A stretch of DNA of 64,000 nucleotides from CAYNJY01 sp964397755. GTDB taxonomy: Bacteria > Patescibacteriota > Microgenomatia > UBA10105 > UBA927. The stretch spans positions 18,533 to 82,532 of the forward strand of contig CAYNJY010000001.1 in assembly GCA_964397755.1 (NCBI GenBank). The letters run 5' to 3'. The notes beneath the pieces are model-generated. The model did no database searches, was not told where the DNA came from, and saw only the letters and a list, made by a program, of their open reading frames with translations. The translations under genes were made by a program, and so were the position numbers. Below, piece by piece: positions 23,970-31,888 of the stretch (position 1 is the first letter of the stretch; every line of letters starts with the position of its first letter).

Positions 23970-24251
23970 GCTGAAAAAATCGTAGTGGGAACGCCACTTG
24001 TGATAGGTGTTGTCGGGCTCATCGCACATCCGGAATGGTTGACCGCAGGAAATGTGTTGGCAGGTGTACTTGTAACTTCTTTCGGCGCTGTAGTTCACGG
24101 ACGAAGCAGCCCATCGCGTAGAGAGAGGGAAGTTTACTTCGTTGGCGATCCAGAAGAAACATCCATTGGAGATTTTCATCTACTTGGGAGACGCAGGGGT
24201 GGTATGAATGTTGATGGCGATGCGATGGCTAAAAGAAAGTACAGAAAATAA
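23970..24251 (+). CDS. Hypothetical protein, 5' end lost in gap
   Basis: Open from the gap edge, so about 93 visible residues are the C-terminal part. A hydrophobic stretch (VVGTPLVIGVVGLIAH, then NVLAGVLVTSFGAVVHG) suggests two membrane segments, followed by a basic tail ending AKRKYRK. No family recognised. Confidence 0.5.
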   Translation, partial: AEKIVVGTPLVIGVVGLIAHPEWLTAGNVLAGVLVTSFGAVVHGRSSPSRREREVYFVGDPEETSIGDFHLLGRRRGGMNVDGDAMAKRKYRK

Positions 24252-24333
24252 CTTCCCCTTTTTCTTGCTCCGAAAACCCTCTATGCACCGCATCACCTGG
24301 GAGATGATGTTGTACCTACACCGAGGGATTTTC

Positions 24334-24708
24334 TTACGGGCTCATGCCGGGAGGAAGGGTCGGGCGGAGATCGGGGTCATTTGGACAAAGCGTACCCGTG
24401 ACTGGATCTTTATATCCTTGAGTGTCAGGTATGGCCCATGATGGAGGACATTGCTTTAGCGTATAGAGGTAATAGTTGATAGCGTCCTGACCCTGAAGTA
24501 CAGGCGTAGGTGTAGGGCTCGGGCGAATCTTGAGGGGGAAAATCATATCTTTGCGCATTTTCTTCAGAGTTCCCGATGCTTTCGGCGTCGACGACCCCGG
24601 TGGAGGATAGATGCGCCGAGCATACGTAGAGGGAGAGGTCGCTGGAGACGTCAAGAGAAGATACCCTAGAAACGGTATCGCGATCAACAAATACAGCGCA
24701 TCTCGCAT
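24334..24708 (-). CDS. Small secreted or anchored protein
   Basis: 124 residues. N-terminal hydrophobic segment (LYLLIAIPFLGYLLL) acts as signal or anchor; the rest is Pro/Thr-rich with two Cys (KQCPPSW and GTLCPNDPD). No family recognised. On the opposite strand to the ribosomal protein genes beside it. Confidence 0.65.
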   Translation of the reverse strand: MRDALYLLIAIPFLGYLLLTSPATSPSTYARRIYPPPGSSTPKASGTLKKMRKDMIFPLKIRPSPTPTPVLQGQDAINYYLYTLKQCPPSWAIPDTQGYKDPVTGTLCPNDPDLRPTLPPGMSP

Positions 24709-24928
24709 AGTTTATGTCAGCATAGAACACGTAAGAGACACTTGTCAATGTGTATCTGATCTGTTACTATTACCCTACTTCGCCTTCGGTGAGCCCTTCG
24801 GAGACTCAGGGCGAGGGAGAAACCGGGGAATCTAGGTTTCGCAGGTTGTACTATAAGAAGAAGCGTATACCTCTTGCAATCTCTCCCCTTGTTTCTTGTA
24901 GCAACGATTATCCCGGATGATAGCGGAT

Positions 24929-25360
24929 ATGAAAAAGGTTAAGACCATTATCAAACTCAACCTCCCCGCCGGTGAAGCCACCCCCGCTCCTCCGGTCGGA
25001 CCCGCGCTCGGCCAGCATGGACTCGCTATCATGGAGTTTGTCAAGGCCTACAACGAAAAAACTGCCAAGCTCAAAGGCCAGACGATTCCGGCGGTCATCA
25101 CCGTCTATGTAGACCGCACGTTTTCCTTCATCACCAAACTTCCGCCAGTCGCCGCCCTTATCAAAAAAGCGCTTGCACTCCCAAAAGGCAGCGGCAAAGC
25201 CGGCCGCGAATCTGCCGGGAAACTAACCAAAACGCAGGTTGAGCAGATCGCCCGCGAGAAGCTCGCTGACCTCAATACTGACTCGCTGGAAGCTGCAATG
25301 AAAATCGTTGCCGGAACAGCAAGATCGATGGGGATCGATGTTGAAAAATCGAAAATCTGA
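24929..25360 (+). CDS. rplK: Large-subunit ribosomal protein uL11
   Basis: 143 residues. KLNLPAGEATPAPPVGPALGQ is the L11 N-terminal signature and the C-terminal rRNA-binding domain ends in ARSMGIDVE. Binds the GTPase-associated centre of 23S rRNA. ATG at 24929 (MKKVKTII) fits the family; one four codons upstream is possible. Followed by rplA after about 70 bases. Confidence 0.97.
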   Translation: MKKVKTIIKLNLPAGEATPAPPVGPALGQHGLAIMEFVKAYNEKTAKLKGQTIPAVITVYVDRTFSFITKLPPVAALIKKALALPKGSGKAGRESAGKLTKTQVEQIAREKLADLNTDSLEAAMKIVAGTARSMGIDVEKSKI

Positions 25361-25429
25361 GATCTAAAATCGAAAATCTAAAATACCGCAAGTTTTTCGA
25401 TTTTACATTTTAGTTTTTACATTGTACTT

Positions 25430-26290
25430 ATGGGTAAAATCAGAGTCGCCAAACTTGGAGACGAAAAGCAGGAAAAAGAACAGAAGCGCCGGTCAGAGGC
25501 GCGCCGCCAGACCAAAGATTCAAAAAAAATGAAGGTCGAGGGCGTCGGCCTCAAAGGCGGGGAACGCGTCGCCGTGGTTGAGGGAACGGATATCAAGCCG
25601 GAGTTTAAGAGGCTCGTTGAGGAAGTGGAGGCTGGCACTTCTCCGGGAACAACCCCTCCGAAAAAACCCAAGCAACCGAAGGAACGTAAAACCCGCGGGA
25701 GACGCTACCAAGAGGCGCTGAAGCTTGTTGAGAAAAACCGCCTTTACCCGCTCGCCGAAGCAGTCAGCGTAGTCAAGCGGACGAGTTTCACGCGCTTTGA
25801 CGGCACGGTCGAGCTCCATGTGAACCTTAACCCGCTCTCCATTGGCGACAAGAAAGATTACCGCGGCGCTGTCTCACTGCCTCATAGCACCGGACGCGAG
25901 GTGCGGGTGGCGATTGCCGATGATACGCTCCTTGCCGAAATCCAATCCGGCAAAATCAATTTTGATATTCTCGTCGCTCACCCGTCACTCATGCCTAAAC
26001 TCGCGAAGTTGGCCAAAATCTTAGGGCCGAAGGGTCTCATGCCCAATCCCAAAAACCGTACCGTCTCGACTGAACCTGAGAAACGCGCGAAGGAACTGGC
26101 AACCGGCGAGGTGAATTTCAAAACTGAACCGGGTCAGCCCCTGATCCATATCGCCCTTGGCAAAGTCTCGTTTGAAGACAAAAAGCTTACCGACAACGTC
26201 AACGCCATCTTAGACGCCATCGGCCGGGATAAAATCCTCAAGGCGACCCTCGCCGCCACCATGGGTCCGGGTGTAAAACTGAAGCTCTGA
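25430..26290 (+). CDS. rplA: Large-subunit ribosomal protein uL1 with long N-terminal extension
   Basis: 286 residues against about 230 usual. Residues 1-85 are a Lys/Glu-rich extension (with PKKPKQPKERKTRGRR); the normal L1 begins at RRYQEALKLVEK. The core has FDGTVELHVNLN, ILGPKGLMPNPKNRTVS and a conserved C-terminus TMGPGVKLKL. L1 forms the mobile stalk at the tRNA exit site. The start has a short AT-rich leader. A charged N-terminal extension of L1 is familiar in Microgenomates-like genomes and supports the placement. Confidence 0.95.
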   Translation: MGKIRVAKLGDEKQEKEQKRRSEARRQTKDSKKMKVEGVGLKGGERVAVVEGTDIKPEFKRLVEEVEAGTSPGTTPPKKPKQPKERKTRGRRYQEALKLVEKNRLYPLAEAVSVVKRTSFTRFDGTVELHVNLNPLSIGDKKDYRGAVSLPHSTGREVRVAIADDTLLAEIQSGKINFDILVAHPSLMPKLAKLAKILGPKGLMPNPKNRTVSTEPEKRAKELATGEVNFKTEPGQPLIHIALGKVSFEDKKLTDNVNAILDAIGRDKILKATLAATMGPGVKLKL

Positions 26291-26294
26291 TTCT

Positions 26295-26311
26295 GCAAGG
26301 GGCCCCCTTGC
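26295..26311 (+). repeat. Short palindrome GCAAGGGG/CCCCTTGC
   Basis: A 17-base inverted repeat just after rplA. The same arms occur in the palindrome inserted in lepA at 60806-60841. Followed by a direct repeat of CTTGCGAAGCTAAAA. Confidence 0.65.
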
Positions 26312-26397
26312 GAAGCTAAAACCTTGCGAAGCTAAAAATAAAAGTCAAACTCGGCCTTGCTTCGCTTCGGAAAAGTTGATATAGTAGCTGTTGTCCT

Positions 26398-26473
26398 AAA
26401 GACCGTAGGTGGAGCGAAGCGACATCCCGAGTGAAACGAGGGACCTCCAACGTTCCATAATTCCTACCGAGGG
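26398..26473 (+). promoter_or_regulatory. Ribosomal protein L10 leader
   Basis: GACCGTAGGTGG pairs with CCTACCGAGGG about 60 bases later, the conserved closing element of the L10(L12)-binding leader; an internal arm GGTGG/CCTCC is also visible. L10-L12 binding to this RNA represses its own operon. It lies about 140 bases before rplJ. Confidence 0.8.
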
Positions 26474-26514
26474 ATTCATTCGTTCATAGTTCATGCATAC
26501 ACCATGAACGAAAC

Positions 26515-26535
26515 TCCCGCGGTAGCGGGATTTTT
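26515..26535 (+). terminator. Intrinsic attenuator before rplJ
   Basis: Hairpin TCCCGC-GGTA-GCGGGA followed by TTTTT. It stands between the L10 leader and the rplJ ATG (26615), so transcription of rplJL probably depends on read-through, with alternative pairing of the neighbouring GTTCATAG/CATGAAC segments. Confidence 0.7.
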
Positions 26536-26614
26536 AGTGGTGTCGTTAGTGAATGAATTCTTAATTCATGAGCTTACGAACCACTATGGTGAGGACTGAA
26601 AGGACGAATCCATT

Positions 26615-27148
26615 ATGGCCCATACAAGTAAGGGTACGCCAAAAAAAATCAATGCTGTCAGTGCTTTGACGGATAAAGTTTCCCGTGCCAAAGCCATAGT
26701 TTTAACCGACTACCGTGGTTTGAAGCACAAGCAGTTTGAGCAGTTGCGAAAATTACTCAAAAAGCTCGAGGCAGAGCTTGTGGTTGCCAAAAACAGACTT
26801 CTCCTAAGGGCGTTAGGCGATCGCGCGGAGGGCATTGCGGAACTCTTCAGGGAACCGACGGCGACTCTTTTCGCCTACGGCGATGAGGCGGCAGCGCTTA
26901 AGGAGCTCGTCAAGTTTTTCAAAAACGCTGGCGCCGGCAAAACCAAGGGCGGTCTTTTGGGCGCTCAGCTTCTTTCCGACGCCGAGGTCACAAGATTGGC
27001 AAGTTTACCCACGCGCGAGATTCTCTTGGCCCAGCTCGCGAGCCAGCTTAACGCGCCGATTTCGGGCCTCCACTATGCATTAAGCTGGAATATCAATACG
27101 CTTGTGTGGGCACTCAGTGCAGTAAAGGAAATAAAGTCAAAAAACTAA
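26615..27148 (+). CDS. rplJ: Large-subunit ribosomal protein uL10
   Basis: 177 residues. VSALTDKVSRAKAIVLTDYR, LRKLLKKLEAELVVAKNRLL and REPTATLFAYGDEAAA are typical of the rRNA-binding domain; the C-terminal helix that binds L7/L12 dimers follows. Base of the stalk. Under control of the upstream leader and attenuator. Confidence 0.96.
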   Translation: MAHTSKGTPKKINAVSALTDKVSRAKAIVLTDYRGLKHKQFEQLRKLLKKLEAELVVAKNRLLLRALGDRAEGIAELFREPTATLFAYGDEAAALKELVKFFKNAGAGKTKGGLLGAQLLSDAEVTRLASLPTREILLAQLASQLNAPISGLHYALSWNINTLVWALSAVKEIKSKN

Positions 27149-27154
27149 TGTGAT

Positions 27155-27288
27155 CCTCCTGATTTCCTTTGCGCCTTTTGGGTACTATTCGTACACGGCG
27201 CAAAAAGCGATCTTAGGAGGACGCAAGAAACAGTAATACTCTCGCCGTACGGCGAATCGCAAACTGTTTCTAGCGAAGGGAGGTGAAT
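27155..27288 (+). promoter_or_regulatory. Structured leader before rplL
   Basis: Two hairpins: a long one (TTTGCGCC/GGCGCAAA inside, TCCTCCTGAT/ATCTTAGGAGGA outside) and a second (GAAACAG/CTGTTTC with TCGCCGTACGGCGA inside) that ends just before the AGGGAGG Shine-Dalgarno. May set the higher L12 stoichiometry by RNA processing or act as an independent control site. Confidence 0.5.
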
Positions 27289-27699
27289 ATGGCCAAACTA
27301 ACGAAAGATGCTATTCTCAAAGCAGTTGAGGACATGACGGTTCTGGAACTCGCTGATCTCGTGAAGGCGCTCGAGGAAAAATTTGGCGTTTCCGCCCAGC
27401 CATTAAGCGGCTACGCCGCTCCGGCCGGGCAAGCAGCTGGAGGTGAAACCGGGGCGGGCGAATCCGGCTCAGCCGGACCCGAACAGACGGTCTTTAATGT
27501 GATGCTCGCTGATGGCGGAACCAACAAAATTGGCGTGATCAAAGCGGTCCGCGAGCTCGTGCCGACACTCGGACTTCAGGACGCCAAAACGCTGGTTGAG
27601 TCCGCGCCCAAAGAGGTCTTAACCGGTGTCAACAAAGCAGCGGCAGAAGAGGCGAAGAAGAAGTTGGAAGCCGCGGGGGCAAAAGTTGAGCTAAAGTAA
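27289..27699 (+). CDS. rplL: Large-subunit ribosomal protein bL12
   Basis: 136 residues. N-terminal dimerisation helices (ILKAVEDMTVLELADLVKAL), a Gly/Ala hinge (here longer and more Gly-rich than usual), and the C-terminal factor-binding domain FNVMLADGGTNKIGVIKAVR through EEAKKKLEAAGAKVELK. ATG at 27289 chosen because AGGGAGG sits 5 bases upstream; a GTG two codons earlier overlaps the SD. Confidence 0.96.
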   Translation: MAKLTKDAILKAVEDMTVLELADLVKALEEKFGVSAQPLSGYAAPAGQAAGGETGAGESGSAGPEQTVFNVMLADGGTNKIGVIKAVRELVPTLGLQDAKTLVESAPKEVLTGVNKAAAEEAKKKLEAAGAKVELK

Positions 27700-27821
27700 C
27701 AGCATCCCCGCACAAAAGGTGAAACGTTTTAAGGCCGAGGATACCGCTTGCGTTGGGAAACTGTTGCCGATCCACCAACTGAGGGCGCCGAATGTGTCTA
27801 GGTCTGAAGCCTATTCTTTTA

Positions 27822-28034
27822 TCACTCATCACGGGAAACTTCGTTATCTCCAGAACCATCAGGGTCGCCTCCTTCAGCCCCACATGAAGGTGGGTCGTCA
27901 GATCTGTAAATAATTTGCCCGCCGAATGGGGATTCACTAGATGCTGGTTGCGGGGTAGCTTCTAAGCCTCCACCACCCGACCCAGCTCCTCCTGTACCGG
28001 GTGCGCCTCTACCAGAGGCCTTTTCATCATTCAT
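27822..28034 (-). CDS. Possible small Gly-rich protein
   Basis: 70 residues, low complexity (GTGGAGSGGGGLEATPQPA) with an acidic end. No signal, no family. It lies in an otherwise empty 400-base stretch after rplL where the plus strand shows nothing. The coding nature is doubtful. Confidence 0.3.
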   Translation of the reverse strand: MNDEKASGRGAPGTGGAGSGGGGLEATPQPASSESPFGGQIIYRSDDPPSCGAEGGDPDGSGDNEVSRDE

Positions 28035-28102
28035 ACTCTGTTAAAACACAAACAAGAAAATACAACCGGACGCAGGTGCACGTCGCAAAATAAATTCCCG
28101 CA

Positions 28103-28882
28103 TTACTCCCCTCTTTTATCCACACCGTGTCCCCATAATGGTTGACCAAGTTCCTCAATCGTCAGGTTTGGGTACATCGCAAAAAGTTTCGCAAAATCAT
28201 CAACGATAGTGCGATCATAGAGCCTTCCATCCTCCCCTTGAATGTCCTCAAGCGCCCCATGGAGCGAAAACTGCCTGTCATGGTACGGCCGGTACTCTGC
28301 TCGCGAGACAATCTGGTCGATGACGGTGGCAACCCGAACAGAAAAAGACAGCTCGTCCCCGCTCTTTCTGTACGGCCCGCTTCCATCGAGCTTCTCGTGG
28401 TGATACCGAACGATATCGCGCACGACCTTGGAGATCTTCTCACCACTCGCCGCCTCGTACCGGTCAAGCACCGCTAGCCCAGCCTCCGGGTGTTTGAGAA
28501 TCTCTTGGTAGTCAGCGTGGGTGAGCGAGCTTCTGTCCTTCTCCCACATTGCCGGATCGATAACTACCTCTGGTTTGCCGATATCGTGCAGGAGTACACC
28601 CAGATAGAGATCACGCAGGTTCACGTCTTTCGGAACATGGCCGCGAAAATGATGGAGGTAAAGCGTCAGGAGGGCCGCCTCGCGCATCCCGTGAGCGAAC
28701 CACCGCTTACGGTCCTTTCTGTGAGTATCGCCGATGCGATCCCAGGTGTCAGACGACACGACTCGCACGGCGAGAATTGCCGCGTCAAGGAAGGCTTCTG
28801 TCACGCTTGCGAGCTTGCCCACCTCAGCAAGGCCCTGACGCAGCTCTTCAAGGGATCTCGTCTGTGTTTCCTTTTTTGTCAT
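28103..28882 (-). CDS. HD-GYP-type phosphohydrolase
   Basis: 259 residues. LLHDIGKPEVVIDP (HD plus IGK), the HPEAG helix and RYHHEKLDGSGPYRKSG form an HD-GYP core, although the GYP triplet reads GPY. Cytoplasmic, no membrane or receiver domain. HD-GYP proteins hydrolyse cyclic di-GMP or other nucleotides; no GGDEF protein is in the window, so another nucleotide is likely. ATG at 28882 follows TATAAT by 9 bases. Confidence 0.8.
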   Translation of the reverse strand: MTKKETQTRSLEELRQGLAEVGKLASVTEAFLDAAILAVRVVSSDTWDRIGDTHRKDRKRWFAHGMREAALLTLYLHHFRGHVPKDVNLRDLYLGVLLHDIGKPEVVIDPAMWEKDRSSLTHADYQEILKHPEAGLAVLDRYEAASGEKISKVVRDIVRYHHEKLDGSGPYRKSGDELSFSVRVATVIDQIVSRAEYRPYHDRQFSLHGALEDIQGEDGRLYDRTIVDDFAKLFAMYPNLTIEELGQPLWGHGVDKRGE

Positions 28883-28966
28883 GAAAAGCGTATTATACGC
28901 CGGACCCAAGTCACTGTTCAAATACCTTCAAACTACATAAAACTCGCTGCCACTCTTTGATCCCTC

Positions 28967-28995
28967 TTGACAATATTTGATCATGGGTGTACCGT
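28967..28995 (+). promoter_or_regulatory. Promoter with repeat-rich leader
   Basis: TTGACA at 28967-28972, 17-base spacer, TACCGT at 28990-28995. The leader to the gene at 29090 holds a hairpin (CTGCC/GGCAG) and an octamer array (CTAAGTAA twice, CTAATTAA). Confidence 0.55.
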
Positions 28996-29089
28996 TATGA
29001 ATGATAATGATCCCCTGCCCACGGAGGCAGTTAATTAGTCTTAGTCTTCTTCTAAGTAACTAAGTAACTAATTAACGAAAGAACGACCT

Positions 29090-29290
29090 ATGGCCTTTGG
29101 TGATGAATGGCCGGATTTACTCACTGTCCGCGAAGTGGCGAAAATTTTGCGCGTCTCTCCCCTGACGATCAAGCGCTGGGGCAAGCGGGGTAAACTGCCG
29201 GCGATCAGGATCAACTCCCGCGGCGACCGCCGCTACAAGAAAGAGGCCGTCCTCTGGTTACTCGGCCAACAGCAAAAGAGTGATGTGTAA
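29090..29290 (+). CDS. Excisionase/MerR-type helix-turn-helix protein
   Basis: 66 residues. LLTVREVAKILRVSPLTIKR is the helix-turn-helix and WGKRGKLPAIRI plus RRYKKEAVLWLL complete the winged domain of the HTH_17 family. No effector domain. Probably a small regulator; no integrase lies nearby, so a true excisionase role is unlikely. Confidence 0.82.
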   Translation: MAFGDEWPDLLTVREVAKILRVSPLTIKRWGKRGKLPAIRINSRGDRRYKKEAVLWLLGQQQKSDV

Positions 29291-29314
29291 AAACCAAACA
29301 GGCCCTGCATCAAG

Positions 29315-30160
29315 CTAACCCGGATTTGACTCTTTAAGGATACGGCTGGCTTCGGTCGGGTCCATCACGTTGACGGAAAGCCCAGTCCCCAGCTCAAAGC
29401 CTGCCCGATACACAAAACGGGGGGTGATCCGGATGTACCAGTTGATCCCGTGGTAGATGTAGAAGTTATAGACGAACTGGTCCGGGTGCTTCGGCCGAAG
29501 GCGTCCTTCGGTATACACAACGCGTATGCCTACCAGCGCCTCTTTGAGAATCGTCGCAAGATCTGCCAGTTCGGTATCACTCGTTTCGCTAAATTTCCCG
29601 CTCTCCATCTTAGGCGCAATCCAGACTTCATACGGCCACTGGGAAAAATCCGGGCAGTAGGTGATAAAATACGTATTTTCGCTCACAATGTTTGCGATTG
29701 GTTCCCGCGTCAGCGCGTCGAGGGTTATCTGCTTGGGGATGACAACAAGCTGCGCATGGGGGTGGCTAAGCGACGCGCCGGCATGGAGCCCGTGGTTACA
29801 GAAGATAAGGACCTGGCCGTTTTGTTCGTGTGCGCGGTAGCGGTCGCGGTAGCTGGTCAAAACCCGCGTCACCTGGTCAATGGGCAGGTCCTCTAGATCT
29901 TTCTCGTGGTCTGGGCTGTGGATGATGACTTCGTGGATGTCGGTAATCGGAAATTTGTTCGGCACGACGCGCACCAACCATCCCGGCTTGTCTTTCTCTC
30001 CCGAGCCAATGCGATAGACTTCCGGAGGAGTCATCGCCTCGCTCCCCACGCAGAAGGGACAGGCAGGCTTGATTTCGGCCGTATCTTCGGGTCTGGCACT
30101 TCGACCGGGCGCAATGATCACCCACCGCTGCGTTTTGGCATCAGGAACGTATTTAGCCAC
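29315..30160 (-). CDS. galT: Galactose-1-phosphate uridylyltransferase-like (HIT superfamily)
   Basis: 281 residues. KPACPFCVGSE is the N-terminal zinc site, and SLSHPHAQLVVIP holds the HPHAQ nucleotidyl-His motif; the C-terminal half has a second HGINWYIRITPR segment. Transfers UMP between UDP-sugar and sugar-1-phosphate. Shorter than E. coli GalT (348), so a related UDP-sugar or ADP-sugar phosphorylase is possible. Start is GTG with TAGTAT 9 bases upstream. Confidence 0.85.
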   Translation of the reverse strand: MAKYVPDAKTQRWVIIAPGRSARPEDTAEIKPACPFCVGSEAMTPPEVYRIGSGEKDKPGWLVRVVPNKFPITDIHEVIIHSPDHEKDLEDLPIDQVTRVLTSYRDRYRAHEQNGQVLIFCNHGLHAGASLSHPHAQLVVIPKQITLDALTREPIANIVSENTYFITYCPDFSQWPYEVWIAPKMESGKFSETSDTELADLATILKEALVGIRVVYTEGRLRPKHPDQFVYNFYIYHGINWYIRITPRFVYRAGFELGTGLSVNVMDPTEASRILKESNPG

Positions 30161-30316
30161 AGTTTCACAATACTACAAATCCGACAAATACTACCAATAC
30201 TATACATGAATGTTTCCCCGGTTTCACCTCAGAGAAGTAGCTTCGCCACACCTCCGAGGTGGCCGCAGGACTCCTCGGAGGTGAGTCAGGTAACTATACG
30301 TTCAATGTTATCTCAT

Positions 30317-31378
30317 TCATTTGTCATGTTTGTCGGATTGTGAAAATTGTGCAAGAAGCGCTTTGGCTTCGCGCTTCTTCTCCTCCGTCACCACGACCTC
30401 CACCAACCCAGACGTTCCAACTGGGCCACACCCCCAGAGAGCCATCTCCGGCTGACCATAATAAATGACACTTCCCACAGGAGCCTCAACGATTGCTGAA
30501 AGAGTCAGCAGATCCTCCTCGCCATCAATGTCTAGAACCAACCGCTTCTTCCCCCTCCCCTTTGCCCACTGCGTGATCGCCGCAACCGCAGCCCTGGCAA
30601 TGTACCCCGGCCCGCTTTTGACTACAACACTCTGTAGTAATATACTTTTTTTCCAAGGGTAAAGACCGCGGTAGGGTTTGCGGCTGACTTTGTTGTCGAT
30701 AACCAGAAGCGAGGGCGTAACGCCGGCTTCAAGGAGAGTTCTGGTTGCCACGTCACCCACCGTAATGATGATTTTCCCCTGATGCTTCTTAAAGCTACCA
30801 GCTATGGCCTCACCAGTCAGAACTCTGCCCAAGGGTTGCGCCAGCACGGGTCGGAGGCTGTCGGGGAGAATGAGCTTGCCTTGCCGGTCAATTTCGCCAT
30901 TGCGCAGCCGAGTTGAGGAAATGGCTCTTCTATCCTGCGCCTCCACCATCGGCACCTCAAGAAGAACCAACGGAGGAATCCCTCGACTCTTACGCATCAG
31001 GTTAATCTCCATGCCGCGACCTTTGTTTTCCCTCGTAACGATTAAGGCCTCAACACCTCGGGCCGACGCCGCCGGCTCAAAGGGATCGTCGATGGGGACG
31101 ATTTCGGCGAGTCGAAGATAGCCTTTCTCTTTCAGCCAAGCTTCTAGAGCAGCGCGCCGTTTTACATAGGGCTGAATATGCAAGGGGCTTTTTCTACTTT
31201 CTATTTGATTTGTATATTTGATATTTGATATTTGAGATTTGAGATTACGAACGAACGTATCCGTCGTCAGCCCGATGGTTATCTTCTCCCCCACCGCAAA
31301 GGCGCGCGTCAGGACTGCCTCATGGCCTTTATGCATCCCGTCAAACGTCCCGGCAACAAACACCCTCTCAAATACCAT
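30317..31378 (-). CDS. Fused archaeal-type phosphopantetheine adenylyltransferase and DUF359 dephospho-CoA kinase
   Basis: 353 residues, two domains. Residues 1-150: nucleotidyltransferase with GTFDGMHKGH (HxGH type) and AISSTRLR (ISSTxxR), like archaeal PPAT. Residues about 165-345: DUF359, with GEAIAGSFKKHQGKIIITVGD, LLVIDNKVSRKPY and DIDGEEDLLTLSAI; in archaea this family is the GTP-dependent dephospho-CoA kinase. The fusion would do the last two steps of CoA synthesis. A heptamer array (31201-31247) inserts about 20 residues (including LKSQISNIK) after TTDTFVR. A palindrome covers its promoter region. Confidence 0.88.
   Translation of the reverse strand: MVFERVFVAGTFDGMHKGHEAVLTRAFAVGEKITIGLTTDTFVRNLKSQISNIKYTNQIESRKSPLHIQPYVKRRAALEAWLKEKGYLRLAEIVPIDDPFEPAASARGVEALIVTRENKGRGMEINLMRKSRGIPPLVLLEVPMVEAQDRRAISSTRLRNGEIDRQGKLILPDSLRPVLAQPLGRVLTGEAIAGSFKKHQGKIIITVGDVATRTLLEAGVTPSLLVIDNKVSRKPYRGLYPWKKSILLQSVVVKSGPGYIARAAVAAITQWAKGRGKKRLVLDIDGEEDLLTLSAIVEAPVGSVIYYGQPEMALWGCGPVGTSGLVEVVVTEEKKREAKALLAQFSQSDKHDK
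31201..31247 (+). repeat. Heptamer array inside the PPAT domain
   Basis: Minus-strand units AAATCTC, AAATCTC, AAATATC, AAATATC, AAATATA in a row. Encodes a peptide also found (as NLKSQISKIKE) in the M16 peptidase at 54426. Confidence 0.8.
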
Positions 31379-31386
31379 AATGATCT

Positions 31387-31418
31387 TTACTCACAATTCA
31401 TCGATGAATTATGAGTAA
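31387..31418 (-). promoter_or_regulatory. Palindrome, candidate TrpR-like operator
   Basis: TTACTCA, then the core AATTCATCGATGAATT in the middle, then TGAGTAA, with one mismatched pair. It lies 9-40 bases before the ATG of the PPAT-DUF359 gene, over the promoter. The same core occurs at 31889-31918 before the TrpR-like gene. Confidence 0.6.
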
Positions 31419-31419
31419 G

Positions 31420-31872
31420 TTAACGAAGGGATTTTCGCAAGGACCTGTCTCTCATGCGCCTCTGTGTGGCTCGTCCGGCGGCGGACCAATTGGTACCATA
31501 CACCGGCGGAAGTCTGTCTAAGATCTCCCCTACCCGATCCACCAGAGCCTCCCATTCCTTTTCTGCCATGATTCTCGCGAAAACCGCCTCAGTTTTGGGC
31601 TTGGCATTTTTCAGCCAGGCTGCCACCGAAGCAATGGTCGTAAAGGAAACTTTTATAGAAGTGGCGATCTCTACTGGTTTCTTTCCCCCAAGAAGCAGAA
31701 TTCCTATGGCAAAACGCTTCGCCAACATCACTTCTTCAGTATTGGTGAGGAGGTCCGAGAAAAATGAGGCAACTTCATGGGCATTCCGCAATTTGGCCAC
31801 CGACCGCCAAAACTGACGAAACATCTCTGCCTCCAGCACCTTGTCTAAAGGGTATTTAGAAATCCTTGGCAT
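31420..31872 (-). CDS. TrpR-superfamily DNA-binding protein
   Basis: 150 residues. LLTNTEEVMLAKRFAIGILL and GKKPVEIATSIKVSFTTIA match the helices and helix-turn-helix of the TrpR/YerC group; the sequence continues with a basic C-terminal tail (GRATQRRMRDRSLRK). Likely a repressor whose co-repressor is unknown. The gene is framed by two palindromes with an identical 16-base core, one before it and one before the next gene, which suggests autoregulation and control of the CoA gene. Confidence 0.82.
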   Translation of the reverse strand: MPRISKYPLDKVLEAEMFRQFWRSVAKLRNAHEVASFFSDLLTNTEEVMLAKRFAIGILLLGGKKPVEIATSIKVSFTTIASVAAWLKNAKPKTEAVFARIMAEKEWEALVDRVGEILDRLPPVYGTNWSAAGRATQRRMRDRSLRKSLR

Positions 31873-31888
31873 ACACGAGAACCCAACG

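Noticed and set aside
29090..29290. Excisionase of an integrated element
   Set aside because: No integrase, att site or phage gene nearby, so it is treated as a plain small HTH regulator.
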